Assembly: GCF_000621585.1 (NCBI RefSeq)
Contig: NZ_JHXY01000031.1
Span: forward strand, 1 to 32,647
Length of the DNA stretch: 32,647 nucleotides
Direction: 5' to 3'
From: [Eubacterium] cellulosolvens LD2006
GTDB lineage: Bacteria > Bacillota > Clostridia > Lachnospirales > Lachnospiraceae
The notes under the pieces were generated by a model that did no database searches, had not been told where the DNA came from, and saw only the letters and a program-made list of their open reading frames with translations. This document shows, in pieces, positions 15,846 to 24,766 of this stretch; the stretch's first letter is position 1; every line of letters begins with the position of its first letter. The position numbers were made by a program, and so were the translations under genes.

Positions 15846-16501
15846 CAGGCGCAGCATGGATGACCGAACTGACGCGCCTGAAGGAAAGCTTGATGGATGA
15901 AAACCTACCGCCAAGGGAGCGATGCGTGCTGCAACAGAGGGTGGTGGAGATCTTGGAAGCACAGGTGGTAAAAGAACGGCATGCGTGGGAAGGTAATCCT
16001 TTCGAGGTTTCAATGCCGCCTTTGCCTGCACCTGCCGAGTGGATGCAGGTGGAGAGATTTGGGGATGCACTCATCTGTACCATCCCCCGGCTTCTTCCAA
16101 GAAAGCACAGTCAGCACGCGAAGATCCGATCGTTTTATCATGCCATGTACGAGGCATCTCTTGCGAAGACTTTGGAAGCCGAGACCTTTCCATCCCGGCA
16201 GGTGGTGATCTGGTACGTGCACTGCTATCGGAAGTTTTCTTCGCATACCATCCTTGATCATGACAACATCGAGACCAAGGTGATGACCGACCTGTTGGTC
16301 AAATACCTGCACACCGATGACTCGCCTGTGTTTTGTGAAACCCACGTAAGCTCTGTCCCCTGCGGAAGGGATATGACCAAAATTCTTCTGCTTCCCGCCG
16401 ACTGCTTTTCCAAATGGTACGAACGAAAGGAGGAACTGATGCGGATATGGAACGAGGACCAAAGCTCTACCGCCCGGGAAGTCCTTCCAGACGAATTATG
16501 A
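15842..16501 (+). CDS. RusA-like protein of the transfer operon
   Basis: This 219-residue protein overlaps the preceding gene at ATGA. The region at residues ~115-175 runs VVIWYVHCYRKFSSHTILDH, then DNIETKVMTDLLVKYLHTDD and SPVFCETHVSSV. It follows the plan of RusA Holliday-junction resolvases: a strand, then D-x-DN, a helix, and a DD before the next strand. In RusA these acidic residues bind the metal; here DHDN and TDDS are present. The first ~70 residues are extra. No database assignment could be made, so nuclease activity is a hypothesis; the conserved acid pattern is seen in the sequence. Confidence 0.55.
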   Translation: MTGAAWMTELTRLKESLMDENLPPRERCVLQQRVVEILEAQVVKERHAWEGNPFEVSMPPLPAPAEWMQVERFGDALICTIPRLLPRKHSQHAKIRSFYHAMYEASLAKTLEAETFPSRQVVIWYVHCYRKFSSHTILDHDNIETKVMTDLLVKYLHTDDSPVFCETHVSSVPCGRDMTKILLLPADCFSKWYERKEELMRIWNEDQSSTAREVLPDEL

Positions 16502-17745
16502 ATCTTGTTCTGTATTGCGGAGCGCTTCCCTACAAATCCCTGCATCTGTTTGCCGACCGGTATCGGAAGTATCAAAATGCCGCGGGGAACCTTGTGCGGC
16601 GCGGCTTTCTGGAAGACGTGCGGATCCGCCTGCCAGATCGAAAAACGATGCGGGTGTTGATTCCTACCGAAAAAGCCATCTACACCGGGGACTATGGAAA
16701 GGAATTCTTTTCTCATCAGGAGATGTTCGCAAAGAAAGGACGTGGGAGTCTGCGGGGCTTATCGGACATATCGCCCGGAGAAGTAAACAAATACAACCGT
16801 GTGATGCGGATTCTTACAACCGCAGAGACGGCCGCGTTTTTTCTTGCGATGTATGATACCTCGGATGCAGTTTTTCCGGGTGATGCGCTCTATGAAATCC
16901 TGCCGGGCTTAAAGCCTTCCTTCTGGCCGTCTGAAGAGGAAAAAGAGGGGATCCTTGCCGGGGGAATTTTAGAGGAAGATGCCTTTGTGTACTACATGGC
17001 CGGAGAACTAAAGCTTGGCATGGATCCCTTGACGGCAAGAGCCTGCGCGTCAAGGACACAGGCGTATCTGGTGCATGCGCGCAACGTTTACAGCCTTCAG
17101 AACATGGCGTGGACGAAGCAGCAACTGGTCAATGACGCAAGGGAAGTGGACACAAGGGTGCGCATCCGGCATGTGGTGAGCCGCCTGAACGAAAGGGGAG
17201 ATCCGATCGCAGATGATACGGTGATCCTTCTTGTGGGCGAAAAAACGTTGTTTTCTTCCCTTCTTTTTGGGGGAACGAAAAAGCGGGGCGCCTTTCATGC
17301 ATTTTCTTTGGAAGATGCGTATCTGTACGATCGCGCCGCGTGGGTACTTCCACTTTCAAGGTTTGGGGCAGAAGTCTTGAATGTGCTTCTTACCAAAGGG
17401 GCACTCATTCATCTCAAAACCCTCTTTGGCATAAGAATTCAACAGGCAAGTGGTAATGTCACCTGCGATTATGTGGAAGAGGGCTGTTTTGTCTTATCGT
17501 TTTTGATCCCGGATCTTACGCGTCTGCGTCTCTTTGTCCGGGCGGCGGCCTATTATACAGACCATGACTTTTTGATCCGCTGTTACAACGAATACCAGCC
17601 GATGCTGGAGGAGTTTCTTCAAAGGGAGGGCTATTCTAATGTCCGCATACAAAGTTATTCCCTTTGCGAGGTAAAGGTGGCCTTACACCGTGCATGGGAG
17701 GAACGCGATGATCAAGACACTGCTTTTTTTATTTCAGAGCCATAA
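16447..17745 (+). CDS. Unknown 432-aa protein of the transfer operon (possible winged helix)
   Basis: AAAGGAGG at 16427-16434 lies about 12 bases before ATG 16447; an in-frame ATG at 16414 lies upstream of that site and is less likely. Residues ~14-75 (LVLYCGALPYKSLHLFADRY, then NAAGNLVRRGFLEDVRI) look like a helix-turn-helix with wing. The rest is a mixed fold with DTVILLVGEKTLFSSLLFGG and CFVLSFLIPDLTRLRLFVRA. No family was recognised. It overlaps both neighbours and sits directly before the coupling protein gene. That placement, together with the wHTH-like and RusA-like genes before it, suggests DNA processing for transfer. Confidence 0.5.
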   Translation: MERGPKLYRPGSPSRRIMNLVLYCGALPYKSLHLFADRYRKYQNAAGNLVRRGFLEDVRIRLPDRKTMRVLIPTEKAIYTGDYGKEFFSHQEMFAKKGRGSLRGLSDISPGEVNKYNRVMRILTTAETAAFFLAMYDTSDAVFPGDALYEILPGLKPSFWPSEEEKEGILAGGILEEDAFVYYMAGELKLGMDPLTARACASRTQAYLVHARNVYSLQNMAWTKQQLVNDAREVDTRVRIRHVVSRLNERGDPIADDTVILLVGEKTLFSSLLFGGTKKRGAFHAFSLEDAYLYDRAAWVLPLSRFGAEVLNVLLTKGALIHLKTLFGIRIQQASGNVTCDYVEEGCFVLSFLIPDLTRLRLFVRAAAYYTDHDFLIRCYNEYQPMLEEFLQREGYSNVRIQSYSLCEVKVALHRAWEERDDQDTAFFISEP

Positions 17746-19564
17746 GAGAGGATTGAAGTTCTGTGTCATCTTGGGGATTCTTGTTTCCTTTTATCTGACA
17801 GGGACGCTGACATCCTTTGGCAATCTGGAACACTTCGGAAGGGAACCATCTTTACTTGAGAAAATCGGCGGTGCCTTTTCTCATCCTTTTTTGTTTTTGC
17901 TTATTTTTGCCGGCTATCTGTTTGTCTGCGTCACGGTGTTTAAGTCCCTGTACGGGGAAGATCCAAGGGATGGGCGGATCCTTACGGATACCGGGGAGCA
18001 TGGTTCTTCCAGAGAGATGACAAAGGAGGAGGCGGATGCGTTTTTTTTAAAGAAAAACATCCATGATCCAGCATGCCGCTCCGATATCGTAGGCTGGGCG
18101 AACCGCCCCCTGGGTCAGGTGTATCTTTTGGATGAAGAAAAGCATCACTTAAACGGACACACCATGGTCTGTGCCAAGTCCGGTGCCGGTAAATCCACGT
18201 CCTATGTCTTTCCAAAACTTGCCCAGATCATGAAGCGGGGGGAGTCCTTTGTGGTGACGGATACCTCCGGGGAGACGCCGGAGCAGTTCGCGAAGATGGC
18301 AGAGGAGGAAGGTTATGAGACAAGAATCATCAACTTCCTTGATCCCGAGCACTCCGATGGAATCAATCCGCTCACCATGTTTGATTATGGCGGGGATCCG
18401 GTGCTGATCGCCCAGTCACTGGCGGCGCTGATTTCCGCCAACTGTGCGGATGACTCCGTCAATTACTTTTCCCAGTACACCCAGTCCTTTCTTTCCTTTC
18501 TTCTTGTCTATGTGGCGCAGCCGTGGGCAGATCCAAAAGACGGGGGCTGCGGCAACGATGCCAACAACCGGAATCTTCCCGCCCTTTTTGATCTGGCCTT
18601 GGAGCCGGTGGATTCCCTTCGAAAAAAACTGGAGGCGATGGATGTCTCCAACCCAGCCAGAATTGCGGCGGCCTCGTGGGCAGGTACCGATCAAAAGCAT
18701 CAGGAACAGCCCAAACAGACGGTGCAGTCGTGGATGGCACCCTTGATGGCACCATCCATCAAGGCGATGCTAAGCCACAACGACACCGATCTTCGTGCCC
18801 CCGGGCTTCGCAAGTGCGCCTACTTTGTCTGTGTGCCCTCGGGTCAGCAGGGCGCGGCCTGCAACTGGATCGCCGCCCTGATCTATGGTGCCATGATTGA
18901 GTGTTTGCAGGATCTGGCGTATCAGCAGGTGGGGCAGGCGCTGCCTGTTACGGTCAATCTGATCTTTGATGAGTTTCCAAACATCTTCAAGATTCCGGGT
19001 TGGGGCGGAACCCTCAACAATATCCGGAAAAACCACATCCATGCGACCATGATTTTTCAGGGCATTCAGGATCTGGAGCGGGCGTATCCAAGAGCGGAGA
19101 AATCCCTCATCAATGCCTGTGATCTCATGGTCTTCTTGGGAACCAACGATCGCATGACGGCGGAGTATTTTGAAAAGCGCTCCGGGGAAGCCACGGCAGA
19201 AACGTCCCGAAGAGGGTACACAGCCTATGGCCTTGTGAAGTCGCCGGAAGGCGCCATTTCCACGACGGGCACCTATACCTACACGGCGGATATGCTGATG
19301 AAGCTAAATGAGCATCAGACCCACGATGCCATCATCTATGTCTCCCAGCAGAACGCTATCCGGCTTCCTACGGTGTACTACAAGGATCTTCCCATGGCAG
19401 AAAAGATCGTGATCTGTCCGCCCAAGGATCACGTGCCTATGTGGAAAAAACGAAGGGGCACCATCCAGCTTCCAAAAGAAAAAGAGGAGACAGAAAAGAA
19501 GGAGAAACCAAAGCCACAAGCGTCGCCGTTTGAAAAACATCGAAGCGGCCTTGGTGGATTTTAG
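17708..19564 (+). CDS. VirD4/TraG-type coupling protein
   Basis: I chose the ATG at 17708 because GGGAGG lies six bases upstream; 17690 is in frame but has no site. In the 618-residue product two N-terminal membrane helices (about residues 15-35 and 58-78) anchor the protein. The Walker A motif AKSGAGKST is at about 156-164, and the Walker B motif LIFDEFPN at about 417-424 is followed by GTLNNIRKNHIHATMIFQGI. These are type IV coupling protein signatures. It should bring the relaxase-DNA complex to the VirB4/VirB6 channel. The C-terminus is Lys/Glu/Pro-rich and ends in KHRSGLGGF. A 55-base gap separates it from the next gene. Confidence 0.95.
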   Translation: MIKTLLFLFQSHKRGLKFCVILGILVSFYLTGTLTSFGNLEHFGREPSLLEKIGGAFSHPFLFLLIFAGYLFVCVTVFKSLYGEDPRDGRILTDTGEHGSSREMTKEEADAFFLKKNIHDPACRSDIVGWANRPLGQVYLLDEEKHHLNGHTMVCAKSGAGKSTSYVFPKLAQIMKRGESFVVTDTSGETPEQFAKMAEEEGYETRIINFLDPEHSDGINPLTMFDYGGDPVLIAQSLAALISANCADDSVNYFSQYTQSFLSFLLVYVAQPWADPKDGGCGNDANNRNLPALFDLALEPVDSLRKKLEAMDVSNPARIAAASWAGTDQKHQEQPKQTVQSWMAPLMAPSIKAMLSHNDTDLRAPGLRKCAYFVCVPSGQQGAACNWIAALIYGAMIECLQDLAYQQVGQALPVTVNLIFDEFPNIFKIPGWGGTLNNIRKNHIHATMIFQGIQDLERAYPRAEKSLINACDLMVFLGTNDRMTAEYFEKRSGEATAETSRRGYTAYGLVKSPEGAISTTGTYTYTADMLMKLNEHQTHDAIIYVSQQNAIRLPTVYYKDLPMAEKIVICPPKDHVPMWKKRRGTIQLPKEKEETEKKEKPKPQASPFEKHRSGLGGF

Positions 19565-19619
19565 GATAAAACTTCATATATAAATACATATGATTTTGAA
19601 ATGGCAAAGGAGGACGACC

Positions 19620-20885
19620 ATGGACGAACGTGAAGCAACCATGCTTTTGGAAAAAGAGACCAAAGAACTGACGGGCTTTTCCGTCTCCGGCGATGAGGTG
19701 GATTTATCCCAGATGGAAGATGCGGATGGGGAGATGGATGTCGTAGAGGAGATCTCATCGACCACCTTTACCAAGGCGGAAAAAGAAAAGATGAAGATGG
19801 AAGTGGACAGGGAACTGGAGGAGTCCTTTCGGGACGATGGCACACAGGTACTTCCTGCGTCTGCCGCGGAAGAAAGACGGAATTATACGGCGGGGGCATC
19901 CTACCGGATCCGACCCATTGGAAAAGCACTGGAATTTGAATCGGCAACACAAAAATGGCAGAGAAAGCGAAACGAGTTTGATTTTGCCGCGAGGTCCTTT
20001 TACAAGGGCGAGGGACAGATCCTGAAGGGAACCGTTGCCGCTGTTTCTACCATGCGAGTGGGACATAAAGATGCATCGACCGGAAAGATGCAGGCAAGAA
20101 ACGAACTGATGCTGGTGATCTATGACGGACCCATAGCGGTGTATATCCCGGTGACAAGATTTACAAGGCTCCGGGTGCAGACAGAATCGTCCGCCGAACG
20201 GCGCACCAGTCTTGCAAACATTGCCAATGAAAGATTGGGATCTGAAGTGGAGTTTATGGTCCGGCAGTTTGATGAAAAACACCGGCGGGCGCTCGGTACA
20301 AGGCTGGAAGTGCTGGATCGTACCTGCGAGCGCTATTACAAGACCAAGGGAAAGAAGGGATATCTGGTAAACGACGGAGACATCCTGGAAGCGAGAGTGA
20401 TCTATGTATCCTCCAACTATGTGGGTATCGAAGCCTTTGGTGTTGAGAGCGCCATTCCTGTTCAGGAAGTGACATGGACGAGAACCGATGATCTATTCTC
20501 CTACTTCCGGGAAACTTATGGGACAAATATGGTCGGAAAAACGATTCCTGTCAAAGTTTTGGAGGTGAACCGGAAGGATCCATCCAAGACCATCTTTTCC
20601 ATCAAGCGGGGGGCACCGGATGAACGAAGTCTGTATCGAAGTCATCTGGAGAACCACCGGCCGACCCTGATGGGAACCATCATGAATGTCAACAAGACGG
20701 GAATCTATGCCAAAATTGACAACATGCCTTTTGACATCCGCGTATCCAACAATTACAACCGGCAGGAGATACCTGTGGTGGGACAAAAAGTGGTCATCAG
20801 TCTTCATAGGTTCAACGTCGATCAGGATGAATACGGAGATCCCAAGTACAATCTGGATGGATATATCGTGCGGAATCTCGGATAA
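19620..20885 (+). CDS. OB-fold/S1-like protein of the transfer operon
   Basis: AAAGGAGG sets the ATG at 19620. The 421-residue product has an acidic N-terminal ~100 residues and then what look like three beta-barrel repeats. They begin at about residue 130 (GQILKGTVAAVSTMRVG), 249 (LVNDGDILEARVIYVSSNYV) and 346 (TLMGTIMNVNKTGIYAKIDN). The spacing of glycine, Val-rich strands and the VPxxxVxWTR-type turn is like S1 RNA-binding domains. S1/OB proteins bind single-stranded RNA or DNA. In a transfer operon it could protect or present transferred single strands, but that is inference. The protein has no signal peptide, so it is cytoplasmic. Confidence 0.65.
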   Translation: MDEREATMLLEKETKELTGFSVSGDEVDLSQMEDADGEMDVVEEISSTTFTKAEKEKMKMEVDRELEESFRDDGTQVLPASAAEERRNYTAGASYRIRPIGKALEFESATQKWQRKRNEFDFAARSFYKGEGQILKGTVAAVSTMRVGHKDASTGKMQARNELMLVIYDGPIAVYIPVTRFTRLRVQTESSAERRTSLANIANERLGSEVEFMVRQFDEKHRRALGTRLEVLDRTCERYYKTKGKKGYLVNDGDILEARVIYVSSNYVGIEAFGVESAIPVQEVTWTRTDDLFSYFRETYGTNMVGKTIPVKVLEVNRKDPSKTIFSIKRGAPDERSLYRSHLENHRPTLMGTIMNVNKTGIYAKIDNMPFDIRVSNNYNRQEIPVVGQKVVISLHRFNVDQDEYGDPKYNLDGYIVRNLG

Positions 20886-20894
20886 GGAGTGCGT

Positions 20895-22271
20895 ATGGGG
20901 AAACGTCTGGCGCTGCTTGGACTTGCGGCATCTTTGATCCTTTCGGGCTGTGGGAAGCGTGTGCTTTTTCTCGGAAAAGAGGAGAAGATTACCAGAAGCT
21001 CGGTGGTAAAAGCAGAAACTATGCTCTCGGATCAGTTCTATGTCAAAGACGGCACGTCCTTTTATCCGATGCATCCCTTTGGGGAAGAGAGGGCACAGGC
21101 CGTTCCCCATCCCGAATCCGACAACATCCTTCTATCTTTGCGTCAGGTGGATAGCATCCCGACACTCTACAAACAGGAGTCCATCTGCATCAAAAGCGGA
21201 CGAGCGGATATCTATGCCGGGGTGCAGGTGGAGCGGTATAAGCCCATCGGATGGACGCTTGGCATCCGAAATCTTTCCTACGATCCAGTAGGGAAGTACT
21301 ATGCCGCAAACAAAGCGTCCACCAAGAACGGTTCCTCCATCCAGAAGGTGACGGATCGGTGCATCGAGGGCAACCATTTCTTCTTGAAATCGGTAAATCA
21401 GCAGGTTATCCATCTTACAAAGGCAGGTACCGTTTCCGGCCTTTCCAAAGACCAAAAAGCGGAATGTGAAGTCTATGTGGGATCGGAGTATGCAAAACTG
21501 GAGATGGTGAGTGACAGTTTTTTGATGGAGTCCTCGGAGTCTTTTTTTCTGATGCCAAAGGAACTGACAACCCTTGGATATATGGAATACAGCTTCCCGG
21601 AAGAGGCAAGATCGGGTTATTACCTTGTCGGGGACGCCGGGTATGTTCGCTATCTGGATAAAGAAAAAGCAGATGCCAAGCCGGGCGTGGATCTGACGAT
21701 TCCAAACACGTTTGAAGGCTGTGTTCATGCCATCGATGACGCACTGGAGAAGGAGGAATACACCAAGGAGTTCTGGATTCGGGAGGGCGTGTCAAAGAGT
21801 ATCTTTCTGATGTCCTCTAAGGAAGGGATGGTACAGGTGGATGCCGCGTATCTCAAAGACCCGGATGGGGAAAGGTTCGAGCTGGATGCGAACGGAAGAG
21901 TGATGATCGATCATCCAAAGGCGGGGCGCTATACCGTCTGTTTGTATGGCTTCAACTGCATGGACGCTGAGATCAACCATGAGGATTATGCGGAAGAAAT
22001 CCTGCCTGCGACCCCGACACCGGTTCCTACTTTGGCGCCAACGCCGACGCCAACCCCGACACCTACGCCGACACCGACGAAGGCGCCGGAAAAAAAGTCG
22101 GAAGATCCCATCCGGGCTGTGACGATCACACCGGAACCTACGAAGGATGTCACCGGCGGCGGAACGATCTGGCAGCTTCCTTCAGATGGAGGGGATATCT
22201 ATGAAATCTATGAAGAAAATGCTCATGTACCTCTCACCGAAGGAGAGATCGGGGAGGCGAGGCCGGGCTAA
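20895..22271 (+). CDS. Lipoprotein with Thr-Pro repeat linker
   Basis: I chose the ATG at 20895 (AAGGAG upstream) over the GTG at 20889. A type II signal peptide with LILSGC gives lipidation at Cys19. The outside domain of about 350 residues has no recognised family. After it comes a Thr-Pro repeat of about 15 dipeptides (PTPTPTPTPT, at nucleotides ~22009-22088) and then a charged tail. Such linkers usually span the cell wall, so the far end may reach the surface. The repeat DNA is a near-tandem ACG/ACC-CCG/CCA series and may vary in length between strains. It ends inside the next gene. Confidence 0.75.
   Translation: MGKRLALLGLAASLILSGCGKRVLFLGKEEKITRSSVVKAETMLSDQFYVKDGTSFYPMHPFGEERAQAVPHPESDNILLSLRQVDSIPTLYKQESICIKSGRADIYAGVQVERYKPIGWTLGIRNLSYDPVGKYYAANKASTKNGSSIQKVTDRCIEGNHFFLKSVNQQVIHLTKAGTVSGLSKDQKAECEVYVGSEYAKLEMVSDSFLMESSESFFLMPKELTTLGYMEYSFPEEARSGYYLVGDAGYVRYLDKEKADAKPGVDLTIPNTFEGCVHAIDDALEKEEYTKEFWIREGVSKSIFLMSSKEGMVQVDAAYLKDPDGERFELDANGRVMIDHPKAGRYTVCLYGFNCMDAEINHEDYAEEILPATPTPVPTLAPTPTPTPTPTPTPTKAPEKKSEDPIRAVTITPEPTKDVTGGGTIWQLPSDGGDIYEIYEENAHVPLTEGEIGEARPG
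22009..22088 (+). repeat. Thr-Pro dipeptide-coding repeat
   Basis: A run of ACN-CCN hexamer units, slightly degenerate, encodes the alternating Thr-Pro linker of the lipoprotein. It could expand or contract by slippage. Confidence 0.7.
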
Positions 22272-23286
22272 ATGGTTGTATCTGTTTCTTTGCATCTTTC
22301 TTGCCGGCTGCAAGGATCCGGTGTACATCTCCAAGGTTCCATCCGGCCATGTGGCCACAAGCGGCATCCATGGTGCAACCTTTGGAATCCCGGAAGGGTA
22401 TGAGAACTTTCCTTTGGTGGAAGATGCGGAGGCACTGATAAATCCTTCCGGGAGTTATCACTTAAAAAACGAAACGGAAGAGGTGTATGTCTCAAAAACG
22501 GGGGGCATCTACGCAGAAGTTTTCCTTTCGGATGGGGGAGAGGATTTGACCCAGGAACTGGAGAAACAGGGACACCTTCGAATTGAGGAGGAAAAGAAAC
22601 TTGCGTCTTCGTATCAAACACACAGAAAGATGACAAAGACCATCTATTCCTGCAAGGTACAGGCGTTGTTTAATCACATCTATTACGCGGATTATAAAGG
22701 ATATCTGGCAGTGATTGAAAAAGAAAGACAGACCGTGGCGTTTCTTGCCGCAAACCCGGAAAGCTATCGGGAAGAGGATCTGGCCTTGGCAAAGACCCTG
22801 CACTACTTTGCCTATGAACCAAAGGTAAATCAGGGAAAGATAGGAAAGACCAAAACTTACAAAAAGGAACAAGGTGTTCTTGGAGAGACGGTAAAGGCAG
22901 AGGTGTTGTACAAAGGAGCAAAGACGGAAGTGGTACCTTTTGGTCTTACGCTGGATCGTATAGAGACAGCAAATATCACCAAAGACCTTTGTAAAGAGAC
23001 ACCCATCCGGAAACTTCCGGCGCTGCCGAAGGGATATCACTATGAAATCGCTGAGTTTTCCGTGGATTCGAATGGATACGATACTGAAGCGGAATTTCCC
23101 TTCATGCGCATCCGAATGGGGACAAGAGACAAAAAAGAAGCAAAGCGGTATGCGGCAACGTATCTGCTGACCGCCCCGAAAGGGAAACTTCGGGTGTTGT
23201 TTGTAAGAAAGAAGGGGCAGGCGGTGAACTTTCTGGTTGGAAGAAACGGCGCGCTGATTACGGCCGGGAAAGGGGGAGGTACATGA
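22201..23286 (+). CDS. Second lipoprotein of the transfer operon
   Basis: The start at ATG 22201 (GGAGGGG upstream) lies 71 bases inside the previous gene, in another frame. In the 361-residue product a long basic N-terminus precedes the lipobox FLAGC, with Cys at about residue 37. The mature part begins KDPVYISKVPSGHVATSG and contains no domain I can name. Two adjacent secreted lipoproteins in a T4SS operon suggest a surface or cell-wall part of the transfer complex, or an exclusion function. The stop overlaps the next start (ATGA). Confidence 0.75.
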   Translation: MKSMKKMLMYLSPKERSGRRGRAKWLYLFLCIFLAGCKDPVYISKVPSGHVATSGIHGATFGIPEGYENFPLVEDAEALINPSGSYHLKNETEEVYVSKTGGIYAEVFLSDGGEDLTQELEKQGHLRIEEEKKLASSYQTHRKMTKTIYSCKVQALFNHIYYADYKGYLAVIEKERQTVAFLAANPESYREEDLALAKTLHYFAYEPKVNQGKIGKTKTYKKEQGVLGETVKAEVLYKGAKTEVVPFGLTLDRIETANITKDLCKETPIRKLPALPKGYHYEIAEFSVDSNGYDTEAEFPFMRIRMGTRDKKEAKRYAATYLLTAPKGKLRVLFVRKKGQAVNFLVGRNGALITAGKGGGT

Positions 23287-24107
23287 CAGAGCAGACGCTG
23301 CAACTGGTATTGGAATCTCTGGCAAGGCTGGTGGTTCCAAAGCCCGAGCATTTCGTGGTTCGTATGGTGGACAAGACTCTTCATACCGGGAATGGCTGCT
23401 ACATTCCACAGACCGGAAGGAATCTAGCAATCATCGAGGTGTACAATCTCACCCGAACCGGCAGGGAAATCCTGACCACGGCTATTCATGATCTGGCACA
23501 TCATCTGTGTTTTTGTGAGAAGGCAACCGAGAAACACACCAAGCATTTTTATCGGCGCATGCATGAACTTCTGGAGGCGGCATCCGCCATGGGCTATGTG
23601 GATTACGATACGGTGTCCTTTCTTGCGGAATGTCGGAAGATGGAACAAATCTGCGGAAGGATCCGCACATCCTTCGGAGTGGATGCCATGGTCAACGCCC
23701 ATGTCAAAACCATCGTGGTCGATAATCACCGGTGCATGGAGAAGACCAAGGAAGTTTTGCTTTTGAGGAAGTTTATCTATAATCCCATCGAATGGCTCTG
23801 GGAAAAGAACGCGGAAGAAATGGAGGCGCTGAATGAAAAGAAGGAGCTGGAACAGCTTTCTTCCGGGATGTATGTGGCGGTGTATCCATTTATCAGTCTG
23901 CATCATGATCCCGTCATCACCATCACGGTGGAAGGTGCTACCTATCGGGTAAAGGAAAAACTTCGGGAGAGAGGATACCGGTACTGCGGCGCGTGGAAAC
24001 GACTCCTTCGAGCCGGAGGCATGGAGGAGGAAGAAAAATATCTGGCGCGCTTGGGGCTTCACGGAAAAGAACTGGAAAGGGGGAAAGCGGATGATAACGA
24101 TGGATGA
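23283..24107 (+). CDS. Zincin-like protein with HDxxH motif
   Basis: This is a 274-residue protein without a signal peptide. Residues 67-90 read AIHDLAHHLCFCEK and then HTKHFYRRMHELLEA. H69-x3-H73 with a third histidine downstream (H85 or H88) is the layout of zinc metallopeptidases of the SprT type. The usual catalytic Glu of HExxH is Asp here. The second half is helical with a final WKRLLRAGG segment. It may be a cytoplasmic protease, for example an anti-restriction or relaxosome-processing factor, or a zinc-binding structural protein. No family name could be assigned. Confidence 0.55.
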   Translation: MTEQTLQLVLESLARLVVPKPEHFVVRMVDKTLHTGNGCYIPQTGRNLAIIEVYNLTRTGREILTTAIHDLAHHLCFCEKATEKHTKHFYRRMHELLEAASAMGYVDYDTVSFLAECRKMEQICGRIRTSFGVDAMVNAHVKTIVVDNHRCMEKTKEVLLLRKFIYNPIEWLWEKNAEEMEALNEKKELEQLSSGMYVAVYPFISLHHDPVITITVEGATYRVKEKLRERGYRYCGAWKRLLRAGGMEEEEKYLARLGLHGKELERGKADDNDG

Positions 24108-24465
24108 ACAGTGGACGGTGATCGGAAAGGATTTGGAGAACCCGGAGGATCCGAAGCGAAAACTAGTGAAGGTTTTGCTGGCGCAGACGACGCTGGATGG
24201 GAAGACGGTCAAACATCCGGTTTGTATGTTCAAGGACATTTATGAGGGAATCCGCAATGAGATCTACGATCTGGTTTTTACGATTCATCTAAATGGGAAG
24301 ATGGATTTCAAAGTGTTCTACGGGGACAGGGAGATCGCCTATAACCCGAGATCCTTCGCGATGCTCTTGGAAACCTACCGGACGAAAAAGGACGAGAGGA
24401 ACACGGGGATAGATGACAACGATCAAAAAGAGAATCCAAAGGGAGAGATGAATGGATCTGTTTGA
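24091..24465 (+). CDS. Small hypothetical protein of the transfer operon
   Basis: This 124-residue protein overlaps the previous gene by 17 bases. It contains VKVLLAQTTLDGKTVKHPV and YDLVFTIHLNGKMDFKVFYG, a beta-rich core without catalytic motif, and a charged tail (KKDERNTGIDDNDQKENPKG). An alternative start is the in-frame ATG at 24100. No family was recognised. It is part of the transfer operon by position. Confidence 0.6.
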   Translation: MITMDEQWTVIGKDLENPEDPKRKLVKVLLAQTTLDGKTVKHPVCMFKDIYEGIRNEIYDLVFTIHLNGKMDFKVFYGDREIAYNPRSFAMLLETYRTKKDERNTGIDDNDQKENPKGEMNGSV

Positions 24466-24766
24466 GAATCTGGATAGGATCTTTATTTCAAAGGGAGAAG
24501 GAAGTTTTGAAGAGTGGCCACTGCTCCTTGCCTGTCTGACGTTCTATCTGGCCTTGCGGTTGTTGATGAAAGCATATGAGAAACAGCTGGATCTGGCAGA
24601 GCAAAGGACGGGAGTTTGGATCAAGAAGGAAAACCACCGCTTGAAACGGCGGGCAGCTAGAGAAATTCGAAGAGCGATACTACGGATGCAGGAAAGAAAG
24701 GAGAAACGGGACGATGAGAGAAAGCATCAAACAGAAAATCATGAGGGGATTTGCGGCCATAGCTGA
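24452..24766 (+). CDS. Small membrane protein with basic tail
   Basis: This 104-residue protein has one predicted membrane helix (PLLLACLTFYLALRLLM, about residues 23-40) followed by a long, very basic helical tail (RLKRRAAREIRRAILRMQER). The start sits behind AAGGGAGAG and overlaps the previous gene by 14 bases. The basic tail could touch DNA or other machine parts. No family was recognised. Confidence 0.6.
   Translation: MDLFENLDRIFISKGEGSFEEWPLLLACLTFYLALRLLMKAYEKQLDLAEQRTGVWIKKENHRLKRRAAREIRRAILRMQERKEKRDDERKHQTENHEGICGHS

Noticed and set aside
15159-16070. 303-codon minus-strand open frame
   Set aside because: It is antisense to two coupled transfer genes, with composition typical of reverse-strand read-through and no domain.
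22009-22088. Short regular repeat considered as CRISPR-like
   Set aside because: It is a coding Thr-Pro repeat with six-base units and no spacers.
22492-23430. 312-codon minus-strand open frame
   Set aside because: It lies antisense to the second lipoprotein and the next gene, is rich in Arg/Cys/Ser/Phe as expected from a shadow, has no ribosome binding site, and the plus-strand frames have lipobox and operon overlap.
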